Of a DNA stretch of 12,064 nucleotides, positions 1-7,421 are shown piece after piece; the first letter of the stretch is position 1; every line of letters starts with the position of its first letter. This stretch comes from Salaquimonas sp. (GTDB taxonomy: Bacteria; Pseudomonadota; Alphaproteobacteria; Rhizobiales; Rhizobiaceae), in contig JAHEHW010000016.1 in the NCBI GenBank assembly GCA_024639745.1, positions 1-12,064 on the forward strand, given 5' to 3'. The notes beneath the pieces are model-generated. The model searched no databases and was not told the origin of the DNA. It saw only the letters and a program-made list of their open reading frames with translations. A program made the position numbers and the translations under genes.

Positions 1-458
1 ACAATTGCAAGCTGCTTAGAACGATTGCGAACCTCGATCACATCGCCTGGCTTGCAGCGATAAGAAGGAACATTCACCTTCACGCCGTTGACACGGACGT
101 GGCCGTGGCTGACGAACTGGCGCGCGGCGAACACTGTCGGAACGAATTTCGCACGATAAACAATGGCGTCGAGGCGGCTTTCCAGTAGACCCACGAGAAT
201 TTCACCGGTATCACCCCTACGGCGCACGGCCTCTGCGTAAATGCGGCGGAACTGTTTCTCGGTAATCGAGCCGTAATAACCTTTGAGCTTCTGCTTGGCC
301 CGAAGCTGGATACCGAAATCCGACAATTTGCCTTTGCGGCGCTGGCCGTGCTGACCCGGGCCAAATTCACGGCGGTTAACTGGGGACTTCGGACGACCCC
401 AGATATTCTCGCCCATGCGGCGATCGATTTTATATTTGGCGGCAATACGCTTGCTCAT
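1..458 (-). CDS. rpsD: 30S ribosomal protein S4 (3' part missing, cut by window edge)
   Basis: S4 binds 16S rRNA directly and nucleates assembly of the 30S body. The minus-strand reading frame starts at the ATG at 456-458 and stays open to the left edge, giving about 152 of the usual ~205 residues; the C-terminal ~50 are outside. The protein opens [14 protein letters not shown], followed by the S4 signatures [16 protein letters not shown] and [17 protein letters not shown]. It continues with [12 protein letters not shown] and the S4 RNA-binding domain ([15 protein letters not shown], then [14 protein letters not shown]). An AAGGA Shine-Dalgarno sequence ends 6 nt before the ATG. The gene lies 233 bp from the end of murI and has its own recognisable promoter (630-658), so it is probably transcribed independently. 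Identity is clear; only the truncation by the window limits it. Confidence 0.97.
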   Translation of the reverse strand, partial: MSKRIAAKYKIDRRMGENIWGRPKSPVNRREFGPGQHGQRRKGKLSDFGIQLRAKQKLKGYYGSITEKQFRRIYAEAVRRRGDTGEILVGLLESRLDAIVYRAKFVPTVFAARQFVSHGHVRVNGVKVNVPSYRCKPGDVIEVRNRSKQLAI

Positions 459-485
459 GGCATTTCCTTGCAAAAAGAGTTTCTG

Positions 486-505
486 GCACCTGCAAAAACA
501 GGCGC
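486..505 (-). other. Hairpin in the rpsD leader near the ribosome binding site
   Basis: On the minus strand GCGCCTG and CAGGTGC form a 7-bp stem (one G-U pair) closed by a TTTTTG loop. It ends about 17 nt upstream of the AAGGA ribosome binding site of rpsD. A TTTTTG run lies between the hairpin and the ribosome binding site but does not abut the stem, so a classical terminator is unlikely. A role in translational control of rpsD is inference only. Confidence 0.35.
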
Positions 506-600
506 TGGTGAAGGAAACGCACCCTCCTCTGCCGGAATTCCGGCTGACAGAAACCGCCGCGCACGTTTTGCGGTCGGCTTCGCGGGATACGTCAATAAAG

Positions 601-622
601 AACCGGACACTGCTGCCCGGTT
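601..622 (-). other. Hairpin at the start of the rpsD leader (or weak murI terminator)
   Basis: AACCGG (601-606) pairs with CCGGTT (617-622) around a 10-nt loop, and on the minus strand it is followed by CTTTATTG. If the promoter at 630-658 is used, this hairpin is the 5' end of the rpsD mRNA and could stabilise it or act in control. It could instead be a weak intrinsic terminator for murI, but the stem is only 6 bp and the U-tract is poor. Confidence 0.4.
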
Positions 623-629
623 GGGAGGG

Positions 630-658
630 TGTATCCTCCAATTGAACCCAGATGTCAA
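630..658 (-). promoter_or_regulatory. Probable sigma-70 promoter of rpsD
   Basis: On the minus strand a perfect TTGACA (653-658), preceded by C as in many alphaproteobacterial promoters, is followed after 17 nt by GATACA (630-635), a weaker -10 box. Transcription would start near 623 and give a leader of about 165 nt before rpsD. The -10 box sits inside an inverted repeat, GGAGG/CCTCC at 624-628 and 635-639. The -35 and spacing are convincing; the -10 matches TATAAT at only three positions. Confidence 0.6.
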
Positions 659-691
659 GCGTTGCGCGACGGCGTACTTCGACACCACGGT

Positions 692-1498
692 CTACAAAGG
701 CTGGCAGGAAGTGAGACCAAAACCGCTCAACAGCTTTCTCGTGGAAAAATCGGGGATTCCGCTGGTGAAAATCGCGACATCCTCACCCTTCTCCGCAAGC
801 GCTTCATCCGCGAGAACCGGCTCGCCGGCCTGTTCGAGAAGGCTTGCGGCCCGTCTGGCGATTGCCTCGGAGGTATCGATCCAATCTACCGGCCAGGGGG
901 CCATTTTCCGCATGCGGTTCACCAGAAACGGATAATGCGTGCACGCCAGCACGACAATATCAGTTCGCCGGCCTTCACTCTCTTCAAAGCATGGAGCGAT
1001 TTCGGCAGCCACCGCCGTCTCATCGACAAACCCGCCACGCATATACTGCTCCGCAAGCCGCGCCAATGCCGTGCTCCCCACCAGCTTGACTTCGCAGCGG
1101 CTTGCATGATCGACGATCAGGTCGCGCGTATATTGCCGCCGGACCGTGCCGGGTGTAGCGAGCACCGATACGAGACCCGAACGCGTTCGTTCAGCGGCCG
1201 GCTTGATTGCCGGTACGGTACCGACGAACTCCTGATCCGGATAAGCCTTTCGTAATGCCTCGATGGCGAGCGTCGATGCGGTGTTGCAAGCGATTACGAT
1301 CAGCCTCGGATCCCACTTTTCGATCAGCGTTCCGAAGAGATCCACCATGCGCTTGAGCAATTGCGGCTCTTCCCAGTCACCGTACGGGAACCCGGCATCA
1401 TCCGCCACATAGACGAAACGGCGGTCTGCGAGCAATACCCGCGCTTCGCGCAGGACGGTGAGGCCGCCGATTCCGGAATCGAATATCAGAATGCTCAT
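692..1498 (-). CDS. murI: Glutamate racemase
   Basis: This cofactor-independent racemase interconverts L- and D-glutamate in the cytoplasm and supplies the D-Glu of peptidoglycan. The 268-residue protein has the usual length and begins [16 protein letters not shown], with the conserved Asp7-Ser8. The two catalytic cysteines are visible as C71 in VIACNTAS and C186 in LACTHYP, each in the family's CNT/CTH context, and the substrate-side motif [10 protein letters not shown] covers 33-42. The start is 13 bp after the stop of the PAP2 phosphatase gene, so the two are probably co-transcribed; no strong Shine-Dalgarno is seen, which fits translation coupled to the upstream gene. Downstream is the separate rpsD unit. 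Racemases of the aspartate/glutamate superfamily look alike, but the motifs and the length fit MurI best. Confidence 0.95.
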   Translation of the reverse strand: MSILIFDSGIGGLTVLREARVLLADRRFVYVADDAGFPYGDWEEPQLLKRMVDLFGTLIEKWDPRLIVIACNTASTLAIEALRKAYPDQEFVGTVPAIKPAAERTRSGLVSVLATPGTVRRQYTRDLIVDHASRCEVKLVGSTALARLAEQYMRGGFVDETAVAAEIAPCFEESEGRRTDIVVLACTHYPFLVNRMRKMAPWPVDWIDTSEAIARRAASLLEQAGEPVLADEALAEKGEDVAIFTSGIPDFSTRKLLSGFGLTSCQPL

Positions 1499-1511
1499 CG
1501 GCTATTGACTG

Positions 1512-2345
1512 CTATCTCTTGCTGCCACTTGAAAACAGGTGCGGCCAGAGATGCATATGACCGCGCCCCTCCCCGCGCAATCCCAAACTGCCATCCGTTT
1601 CAAAATGAAATAGCAACCGCTTGCGGGCGAAACTGCGAGCAAAGAGCCATGTGAATACGGCGCCAAAAAGAAAGCCCGCGCACACATCGCTCGGGAAATG
1701 CGCACCGACGAAATTCCGAGTAAGGGCTACGAAAACCCCGAGCGCAAGGAACGGATATCGAAAACGAGGAAAAAGCAGCGCTAGCGCCATCGCAAGCGAA
1801 CCGGCGGTCGTGGAATGTCCGGATGGAAAACTGGCAAAGTCGTAATCAGCAGTGAACGGCTCGCTGATCCAGGGCGCGCTTCCCTCTACCCTTCCGGGTC
1901 TCAGGCGCCCGAACAGGAATTTAAAGAGATTGGCGAGCAGGCCTGAAAAGGCGACTGTCGTAAAGACGAAATAGAAGGTCAATTGCAGCCGGTGCCAGAC
2001 ACGCACCAGGGGGCCACTATAGCGCTCGGCCGTAAACACGGTGAAGACGAGAATGACGATGCCACTGGCAATCAAAATCCAGTCAGCTTTACCGATATCG
2101 GTCAAAAATTCGAAAACCCGTTGATCTTCTGTCGCCCTCTCCTGCACAAGCTTGAGATAAGAGGAATCGGCCGCGATCACCAATGCAAGGCAAGCGATCG
2201 CACCGAGGAAGAAGATCGTAACAAAACGCACCGGCGGAATAACGGGAAAGCGCGTATCGATACGGCGATTGTACACGAACGAAAACCAACTGGCGATACC
2301 CTGCCACCAGCCTTTCGAAACCGGTTTTCGTTCAATATCGCCCAT
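1512..2345 (-). CDS. PAP2-family membrane phosphatase
   Basis: This is an integral-membrane phosphatase of the PAP2 superfamily, whose members remove phosphate from lipid phosphates such as phosphatidate, undecaprenyl pyrophosphate or lipid A. The three-part active site is complete in the 277-residue numbering: KxxxxxxRP (K142 to R149-P150), PSGH (174-177), and R210 with H216 and D220, the last motif having Thr instead of the usual Ser before Arg. About six hydrophobic segments can be seen, near 41-58, 89-104, 122-141, 178-192, 197-212 and 221-237. The ATG at 2343-2345 is preferred because AGGA lies 5 nt upstream; an in-frame GTG at 2403-2405 would add 20 residues and leave only 11 bp after the GFA gene, but has no ribosome binding site. 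It lies directly before murI, which would fit a cell-envelope role such as undecaprenyl phosphate recycling, but the substrate cannot be read from the sequence. Confidence 0.88.
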   Translation of the reverse strand: MGDIERKPVSKGWWQGIASWFSFVYNRRIDTRFPVIPPVRFVTIFFLGAIACLALVIAADSSYLKLVQERATEDQRVFEFLTDIGKADWILIASGIVILVFTVFTAERYSGPLVRVWHRLQLTFYFVFTTVAFSGLLANLFKFLFGRLRPGRVEGSAPWISEPFTADYDFASFPSGHSTTAGSLAMALALLFPRFRYPFLALGVFVALTRNFVGAHFPSDVCAGFLFGAVFTWLFARSFARKRLLFHFETDGSLGLRGEGRGHMHLWPHLFSSGSKR

Positions 2346-2416
2346 GAATTCCTGTTTCGAAACGACTTGCCTTTGATGCCCGCAATTGCCGAGCCCATGT
2401 CCCACGGAAAATCGAA

Positions 2417-2815
2417 CTAATGGTCCCGCTGCGGCAGACCATCGCCGATGTCATAGTAATCGCCCTTGTCGGCAACAAAAATATGCCTTGTAAGCTTCAG
2501 TTCCGAGGGCTTCTCGAAGCTGCCGGCAAGCACCGAGGTGAAAGGGTCTTTAGAGTGCTTCCAGAACAGCGAAGAACCGCAATTCGAACAAAACCCTCGC
2601 TTTGCGTCGGCAGAAGACTGATACCATTTCAAATCGCCACCGTCTTCCACCGAAAGACAATCGTCTGGGACATTGGTGGCGGCAAAATAGTGTCCGGATT
2701 GCTTGCGACACTGCGTACAATGGCAGGCAACGACCTCGCGCAACGGGCCGCTGGTCTCGAAGCGCACATTTCCGCACAGGCAACTACCATGCCGGACATC
2801 GCTTTGTCCGCTCAT
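2417..2815 (-). CDS. GFA-domain zinc protein (CENP-V/GFA family)
   Basis: A small protein of the glutathione-dependent formaldehyde-activating (GFA/CENP-V) fold. All zinc-binding clusters are present in 132 residues: CLCG (C12, C14), CHCTQC (C31, C33, C36) and FCSNCG (C76, C79). The founding enzyme was described as condensing formaldehyde with glutathione, but most paralogues have no proven activity, so no reaction is assigned. The ATG at 2813-2815 is chosen because a G-rich Shine-Dalgarno-like run (GGGGGGA) lies just before it; an in-frame ATG at 2825-2827 adds four residues and has no clear ribosome binding site. The gene starts 33 bp after the aroG stop and is followed by the PAP2 gene, so it appears to ride in the aroG operon. 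The nearby gor and gamma-glutamylcyclotransferase remnant also concern glutathione, which may be chance. Confidence 0.88.
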   Translation of the reverse strand: MSGQSDVRHGSCLCGNVRFETSGPLREVVACHCTQCRKQSGHYFAATNVPDDCLSVEDGGDLKWYQSSADAKRGFCSNCGSSLFWKHSKDPFTSVLAGSFEKPSELKLTRHIFVADKGDYYDIGDGLPQRDH

Positions 2816-2848
2816 TGATCCCCCCATTCAGACACAAAGAGATTGCCC

Positions 2849-4225
2849 TCAGACAGCCACCTTCTGGCGTTCGCTACCGCGTCCCTGTTGCAGCAATTCG
2901 GCGATCATGAAAGCCAGTTCAAGTGACTGCGTCGCATTCAGACGTGGGTCGCAATGCGTATGGTAACGGTCGCCGAGATCATCGTCGCTGAGTGCTCTAG
3001 CACCACCCGTGCATTCGGTCACGTCCTTGCCTGTCATTTCGAAATGCACGCCGCCGGGATAGGTCCCTTCGGCCTGGTGGATCATGAAGAATTGCTGGAC
3101 CTCTTTCATCACGCGGTCGAAAGGCCGCGTCTTGTAGCCGGTCGAGGAAGTGATCGTATTGCCGTGCATCGGATCGCAACTCCACACGACATTGCGCCCC
3201 TCTTTTTCGATTGCGCGAATGAGTTGCGGCAAATGCTCGCCAACCTTATCCGCACCGAAGCGCGCAATCAGCGTCAGCCTGCCGGCTTCATTGGTTGGAT
3301 TGAGAATATCAACCAGCTCCAGAAGACCTTCGGGCGTCGTCGTCGGGCCGCACTTGAGGCCGATCGGGTTCTTGATGCCACGGCAGAATTCCACATGCGC
3401 ATGGTCGGGCTGACGCGTCCTGTCGCCAATCCAAAGCATGTGTCCAGACGTGTCGTAATAATCTCCACTCGTTGAATCGATCCGCGTCATCGCCTGCTCG
3501 TAACCGAGCAAAAGCGCTTCGTGACTGGTGTAGAAATCAGTTTCACGAAGACGCGGATATTCATCGGCCGAAAATCCGATAGCTTTCATGAAGCGAAGCG
3601 TTTCGGTCAACCGGTCGGCGATTTGATTGTAACGCTCCGATTGCGGGCTATTTTCGACAAAATCGAGCATCCACTCATGCACATGCTCGAGATTAGCGTA
3701 ACCTCCCTGCGCAAACGCGCGCAGCAGATTGAGCGTGGCGGCCGATTGGCGATAGGCCATGATCTGGCGTTCCGGGTCCGGCACCCGCGAAGCTTCGTCG
3801 AACTCCGTCGCATTGACGATGTCGCCGCGATAGCTGGGCAGCGAAACATCACCCTTCTTTTCGAAATCGGAAGAACGCGGCTTGGCAAACTGACCGGCAA
3901 TCCTTCCGACCTTTACGACCGGCTTTGCCGCTGCAAAGGTCAGAATAACCGACATTTGAAGGAAAAGCCGGAAAAAATCGCGGATATTGTCAGCGCCGTG
4001 TTCGGCAAAACTCTCCGCGCAATCGCCGCCCTGCAAAAGGAACGCTTCACCGGTTGAAACCGTGGCGAGCGACTGTTTCAGCGCCCTGGCCTCGCCGGCG
4101 AAAACCAGCGGCGGAAAACTGGCCAGACGGCTTTCAGCTACCGCAAGCGCCTCTTTGTCCGGATAATCCGGAATCTGCACATAGGGTTTCGAGCGCCAGG
4201 ATTCCGGGGACCAATTATCAGCCAT
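2849..4225 (-). CDS. aroG: Class II 3-deoxy-7-phosphoheptulonate (DAHP) synthase
   Basis: Condenses phosphoenolpyruvate and erythrose 4-phosphate to DAHP, the first step of the shikimate pathway to aromatic amino acids. The 458-residue protein is of the plant/mycobacterial class II type, not the E. coli AroF/G/H type. Likely metal ligands are C69 (GGDCAES), H354 (DPMHGN), E396 ([12 protein letters not shown]) and D426 (HCDPRLN). The PEP-site motif [12 protein letters not shown] begins at 107, and [13 protein letters not shown] covers 284-296. The ATG at 4223-4225 is chosen over an in-frame ATG at 4322-4324: AAGGTG precedes it at good spacing, [14 protein letters not shown] is the expected family start, and the probable -10 box at 4301-4306 would leave the upstream codons outside the transcript. 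It heads a minus-strand group with the GFA, PAP2 and murI genes. No regulatory extension is apparent. Confidence 0.95.
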   Translation of the reverse strand: MADNWSPESWRSKPYVQIPDYPDKEALAVAESRLASFPPLVFAGEARALKQSLATVSTGEAFLLQGGDCAESFAEHGADNIRDFFRLFLQMSVILTFAAAKPVVKVGRIAGQFAKPRSSDFEKKGDVSLPSYRGDIVNATEFDEASRVPDPERQIMAYRQSAATLNLLRAFAQGGYANLEHVHEWMLDFVENSPQSERYNQIADRLTETLRFMKAIGFSADEYPRLRETDFYTSHEALLLGYEQAMTRIDSTSGDYYDTSGHMLWIGDRTRQPDHAHVEFCRGIKNPIGLKCGPTTTPEGLLELVDILNPTNEAGRLTLIARFGADKVGEHLPQLIRAIEKEGRNVVWSCDPMHGNTITSSTGYKTRPFDRVMKEVQQFFMIHQAEGTYPGGVHFEMTGKDVTECTGGARALSDDDLGDRYHTHCDPRLNATQSLELAFMIAELLQQGRGSERQKVAV

Positions 4226-4300
4226 CTTACTCACCTTCGTTACGCGTTGCTCTTTCCCGGGCATTTCCTCTTCGAACGCCGGGTCCCTCGAACGTGGCGG

Positions 4301-4306
4301 GTTATA
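4301..4306 (-). promoter_or_regulatory. Probable -10 box of the aroG operon
   Basis: On the minus strand TATAAC, in the context CCTATAACCC, lies about 76 nt before the aroG ATG and would start transcription near 4294. No good -35 box stands 16-18 nt upstream; TTGAAG is present but only 12 nt away. The box contains the TAA stop codon that closes the decayed gene upstream. Good -10 match, incomplete promoter. Confidence 0.45.
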
Positions 4307-4598
4307 GGCCTTCGTGGCCTTCAAGACCAGAAAAATCCGGCACTTCTCCGAAAATCACGCCAGCCTTGCGCAAACGGTCATCGAAATCCCGGGTTATCGC
4401 CGTCTCAAGCCGCATCGCACGGCTGTAAACGGGACTTTCACGATCAAGATGGATGCCGCGCTCGAAACCGACAGTCGATTGAATAAAGGCATCGATGCCT
4501 TAATGATCGAATTCCGCCAGGAAACCGCTTACGTGAAGCGTTCTGCGGTTTACCAGCGAACCGTAACCGAAATACGCGACCAGTTGGTCAGTTCTCAC
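4302..4598 (-). pseudogene. Decayed gamma-glutamylcyclotransferase-like gene, middle deleted, with in-frame stop
   Basis: A GTG at 4596-4598, 3 nt after the gor stop, opens a frame whose residues 7-17 read VAYFGYGSLVN. This is the N-terminal gamma-glutamyl-binding motif of the gamma-glutamylcyclotransferase fold. After about 22 codons the same frame jumps to what looks like the C-terminal part of the rhizobial family (SGFLAEFDH, TAA stop at 4500-4502, then GIDAFIQSTVGFERGI and SPVYSRAMRLE). It closes with TAA at 4302-4304. About 98 codons remain of an expected ~180, so the middle, including the region that carries the catalytic Glu in this family, is missing. Intact relatives act on gamma-glutamyl peptides or glutathione and, as I recall, often follow gor in rhizobia. 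The YGSL motif and position are directly visible; the C-terminal match rests on memory of the family. A functional short peptide seems unlikely. Confidence 0.68.
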
Positions 4599-4601
4599 GG
4601 A

Positions 4602-5990
4602 TCAGCCCTTGCGCTTGCCGTCGACGACTTCGTAGCTCGGCTGGTAGAGTGTGACCAACTCCTCAGCCGCAGTGGGATGCAAGGCCATGGTCCGATCGAA
4701 ATCGGCCTTTGTGGCGCCCATCTTGAGCGAAATACCCAGAAGTTGCGCCATTTCTCCGGCATCCGGCCCGACAATATGCACCCCTAGAACCGCGTCGCTG
4801 TCGCCGTCGACAATGATTTTCATCAGCATTTTCTCATCGCGCCCGGGCAGGATGTATTTCATTGGCCGAAAAACGGATTTGAAAACCTTGAGATGCGGAA
4901 ATCTCTCTGCTGCCTCTTCTTCGCCCAAACCTACGGTCCCGATCTCAGGTTGAGAGAAAACCGCCGTTGGCACCAGGGCATGATCCGGCATGGTAGGATT
5001 ATCTTTGTATACCGTATCGATGAAGCACATGGCCTCATGGATGGCGACCGGGGTGAGATTAACCCGGTCGGTCGCATCGCCAACCGCATAAATGGACGGC
5101 ACATCGGTCTGCGAATATTCGTTCACGCAAACGCGGCCATCCCATTCAAGCGCCACACCGGCAGCTTCGAGACCCAGCATTTCAGTGTTCGGCTTGCGGC
5201 CCGCAGCGAGCAGTACCTGTTCCGCCTCGATCGTCTTTCCATTGGTCAGCTCGACATGACGCACGCCGGCTTGGAGCGAAACCGACTTGAAATTTGCGTT
5301 TAGCTCAAAGCGAACGCCTTTCTTTTCCATCGCCTCATGCAATTGAGCCCGCACATCGCCGTCAAAGCCCCGGAGAATTTCTGGGCCACGGTAGACTACG
5401 GTCACCTCTGTGCCGAGATGGGCGAAGATGCAAGCGAACTCGAGCGCGATGTAACCAGCGCCCAGCACGATCAATCGCTTCGGCAGTTCCGGCAAATCAA
5501 AAATCTGATCTGAAGAGATGCAATGCTCATGCCCCGGCAATTCCAGCATTGGATTCGCACGGCCGCCTGTCGCGATGAGGATACGTTCCGCGGTGACTTC
5601 CTTGCCGGTTTCTTCGATTTTGACCGAGTTGGGGCCGGTAACCCCGGCTCGGCTGTCAATCATTTCAGCTTTGTTGGATTCGAGCCCTTTCCGATAAAGG
5701 CCTTCAAGCCGAGCGATCTCCTTGTTCTTCGCGTCGACCAATGCCGGCCAGTCGAAATAACTCTCGCCAACCGTCCAGCCATAGCCGGCCGCATCTGCCA
5801 ACAGCTTTGAATATTGAGAAGCGTATACGAGCAACTTCTTGGGCACGCAGCCCCGGATAACGCAGGTCCCGCCGAATCGGAACATCTCCGCAACCGCGAC
5901 TTTCTTGCCGAGTCCAGCGGCAAGCCGCCCCGCTCTGACGCCGCCGGATCCACCTCCGATAACGAAAAGGTCGTAGTCGTAACTTGCCAT
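4602..5990 (-). CDS. gor: Glutathione-disulfide reductase
   Basis: An FAD-containing homodimeric enzyme that reduces glutathione disulfide with NADPH and keeps the cytoplasmic thiol pool reduced. The 462 residues carry, in order, the FAD-binding GGGSGG near 12-17, the redox-active disulfide C43/C48 in GTCVIRGCVPKK, an NADPH-binding GAGYIALEFA, then YRGPEILRGFD with arginines suited to the 2'-phosphate of NADPH. The second FAD contact is YAVGDATDRVNLTPVA, and the dimer-interface catalytic pair lies in HPTAAEE (H438, E443). The CVIRGC motif is that of plant, cyanobacterial and rhizobial enzymes rather than the CVNVGC form of E. coli and human. AGGGA sits 4 nt before the ATG. A terminator separates it from DUF2059 upstream, so it should have its own promoter within about 60 bp, though none is obvious. 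The dead cyclotransferase follows directly. Mercuric or lipoamide dehydrogenase are excluded by the motifs. Confidence 0.95.
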   Translation of the reverse strand: MASYDYDLFVIGGGSGGVRAGRLAAGLGKKVAVAEMFRFGGTCVIRGCVPKKLLVYASQYSKLLADAAGYGWTVGESYFDWPALVDAKNKEIARLEGLYRKGLESNKAEMIDSRAGVTGPNSVKIEETGKEVTAERILIATGGRANPMLELPGHEHCISSDQIFDLPELPKRLIVLGAGYIALEFACIFAHLGTEVTVVYRGPEILRGFDGDVRAQLHEAMEKKGVRFELNANFKSVSLQAGVRHVELTNGKTIEAEQVLLAAGRKPNTEMLGLEAAGVALEWDGRVCVNEYSQTDVPSIYAVGDATDRVNLTPVAIHEAMCFIDTVYKDNPTMPDHALVPTAVFSQPEIGTVGLGEEEAAERFPHLKVFKSVFRPMKYILPGRDEKMLMKIIVDGDSDAVLGVHIVGPDAGEMAQLLGISLKMGATKADFDRTMALHPTAAEELVTLYQPSYEVVDGKRKG

Positions 5991-6041
5991 AGTCCCTGCC
6001 TTTATCAGCTAGAATACCGGCCTGCATTTATTCGCATTTCG

Positions 6042-6086
6042 AAAAAAACAGAGCGGTCCATCGCATCGGGCGAAACTGACCGCTCT
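6042..6086 (-). terminator. Rho-independent terminator after the rpiA-DUF2059 unit
   Basis: AGAGCGGTC (6050-6058) pairs perfectly with GACCGCTCT (6078-6086) across a 19-nt loop, and on the minus strand the stem is followed by GTTTTTTTC. It begins 16 nt after the DUF2059 stop and ends before the gor start, so it separates the two transcription units. The loop is longer than usual but the stem and U-tract are strong. Confidence 0.8.
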
Positions 6087-6102
6087 TTAAAAGATCCGCA
6101 GC

Positions 6103-6615
6103 TTATTGAAGACCGGCTTCCGTCAGTTTCTCGCGAACCATCCGCGCGAGGTCGCGACGTACGCCATTGGCCCATACCTGCGAGGAGCGGTTCATCTCAC
6201 GTAGCAGGATCGGACTTTCTCGCAGAAACTTCTGCCCGACCTCTGACTCATAGAAATCAGCGATCGTGTTCAATTCGTCCTCTGCGAAGGTTCTGGCAAA
6301 CAGTTCGGCGACTTCGTTTTCCAGATCGGCCCGACGCGGAGCGAGTGCAAGGGCAGCCTCGTCTACGATCGTTGTGATCTGAAGTTCCTGATCGGGGCGC
6401 GTACGGATTAGTTCCGCTTTAGCGTTTTGCGCGATCGTCGGCAGTATATCGTCGAAACGCTCTGTTGAATTGGATGCGTTTATAGCGCGCTTGGCAGCCG
6501 CGATGTGCGATTCCGAAAATTCCTGCGCTGCCGAAGGCAGGACAGCCACAAACAGCATCGCTGTTGCCAGTGCAATGGAAAAAACAATAGGCGACAATTT
6601 CAAAAACGGACGCAT
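6103..6615 (-). CDS. DUF2059 family exported protein
   Basis: The function is unknown; this is a small periplasmic or secreted protein of the DUF2059 family common in Proteobacteria. Its 170 residues start with a Sec-type signal peptide: positive MRPFLK, a hydrophobic core at about 9-27, and the cleavage site SAA before QEFSES (after about residue 30). The mature part is mainly helical and charged. Its C-terminal half has the family pattern: residues near 105-150 read LFARTFAEDELNTIADFYES followed by GQKFL, then a conserved Met-rich helix. The ATG at 6613-6615 has GGAGAG 9 nt upstream. It lies 65 bp after rpiA on the same strand and ends at a strong terminator, so the pair is probably one operon. 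No cysteines or membrane anchor are seen after the signal. Confidence 0.88.
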   Translation of the reverse strand: MRPFLKLSPIVFSIALATAMLFVAVLPSAAQEFSESHIAAAKRAINASNSTERFDDILPTIAQNAKAELIRTRPDQELQITTIVDEAALALAPRRADLENEVAELFARTFAEDELNTIADFYESEVGQKFLRESPILLREMNRSSQVWANGVRRDLARMVREKLTEAGLQ

Positions 6616-6680
6616 GGATTAACTCTCCGTTGTTTCAGTTTATTTGGCGTTTCAGTTGGCGTTGAATGTCAATGGATCGA

Positions 6681-7376
6681 TTAGCGGTTGCTGCTCTTTA
6701 CTTCTATCCCGGCCGGCCTTGCAATGACTACCGCGGATGCCATACCGATGAACAGCCCATGCTGGACAACCCCGGGTACACCCAGCAACGCCGTCGAAAG
6801 CGCAGATGCATCCCTGATGCGGCCAAAAGATGCATCAAGGATCAAGTGGCCGCCATCGGTGACGAAGGGCGAATCCTCGCCCCCGCGCAATCTTATCTCT
6901 CCCGCCAATCCAAGAGCACCCGACGCCCGTTCGACGGCTATCCGGGTCGCGGTCAGACCGAATCGGTTAACCTCGATCGGCAGCGGAAACGCGCCTAGTA
7001 CATCAACCATCTTGCTTGAATCGGCAATGACTACCATGCGTTGAGATGCTGCGGCGACTATTTTCTCCCGCAGAAGAGCGCCGCCGCCGCCCTTGATGAG
7101 ATCGAGCTTGCGGTCGACCTCGTCTGCCCCGTCGACAGTAAGATCAAGTTGCGGCATTTCTTCAAGGGTTGCCAGCGGCACACCAAGCTCATCACATAAA
7201 GAAGCCGTCCGCTCCGAAGTCGGCACGCCGACGATGTTAAGGCCGTCCTTGATTTTTTCGGCGAGAAGCCGGATGAATTCATCGGCTGTCGAACCGGTAC
7301 CGATACCAAGCTTCATTCCGTCTTCGACAAAACCAAGCGCTTCCCTGGCGGCGGCAATTTTAAGATCTCTCGACAT
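6681..7376 (-). CDS. rpiA: Ribose-5-phosphate isomerase A
   Basis: Interconverts ribose 5-phosphate and ribulose 5-phosphate in the non-oxidative pentose phosphate pathway. The 231-residue protein has the normal length of the RpiA family. The phosphate-binding loop GIGTGSTA lies at 24-31. The active-site residues D82 and D85 (TVDGADEVD), K95 ([12 protein letters not shown]) and E104 fall one position after E. coli D81, D84, K94 and E103. The C-terminal TDGGHLILD replaces the more usual TDNGN sequence. The start ATG has AAGGAC 6 nt upstream. The gene is divergent from gph and is followed by the DUF2059 gene. Both rpiA and gph handle small sugar phosphates, and the neighbourhood is one I recall from rhizobia. 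Confidence 0.96.
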   Translation of the reverse strand: MSRDLKIAAAREALGFVEDGMKLGIGTGSTADEFIRLLAEKIKDGLNIVGVPTSERTASLCDELGVPLATLEEMPQLDLTVDGADEVDRKLDLIKGGGGALLREKIVAAASQRMVVIADSSKMVDVLGAFPLPIEVNRFGLTATRIAVERASGALGLAGEIRLRGGEDSPFVTDGGHLILDASFGRIRDASALSTALLGVPGVVQHGLFIGMASAVVIARPAGIEVKSSNR

Positions 7377-7421
7377 CAGGTCCTTTCAGCCCCCAATCCA
7401 GCTAAAATCGATCGGTGTCCG

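Noticed and set aside
455..463. Mini-ORF ATGCCATGA overlapping the rpsD start codon
   Set aside because: A two-codon ORF sharing the rpsD ribosome binding site is intriguing as a translational brake, but this short a pattern easily arises by chance and nothing else supports it.
348..1255. Long plus-strand open frames over rpsD and murI
   Set aside because: They are antisense shadows of two certain genes in GC-rich DNA, with no recognisable motifs and no ribosome binding site pattern.
1983..2818. Plus-strand open frames of 132-145 codons opposite the PAP2 and GFA genes
   Set aside because: The minus-strand proteins have complete active-site or zinc-binding motifs; the opposite frames have none.
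4226..4324. 33-residue N-terminal extension of the DAHP synthase
   Set aside because: The extension is unlike the family N-terminus, and a good ribosome binding site and the expected MADNW start favour the ATG at 4225.
4314..4787. 157-codon plus-strand open frame across the gor-aroG interval
   Set aside because: It runs antisense to the end of gor and to the cyclotransferase remnant, resembles no known family, and its openness follows from the codon pattern of those minus-strand sequences.
6632..6657. Direct repeat GTTTCAGTT at 6632-6640 and 6649-6657 between rpiA and DUF2059
   Set aside because: Two 9-bp copies only, no third unit and no dyad; too little to call a regulatory or CRISPR-like repeat.
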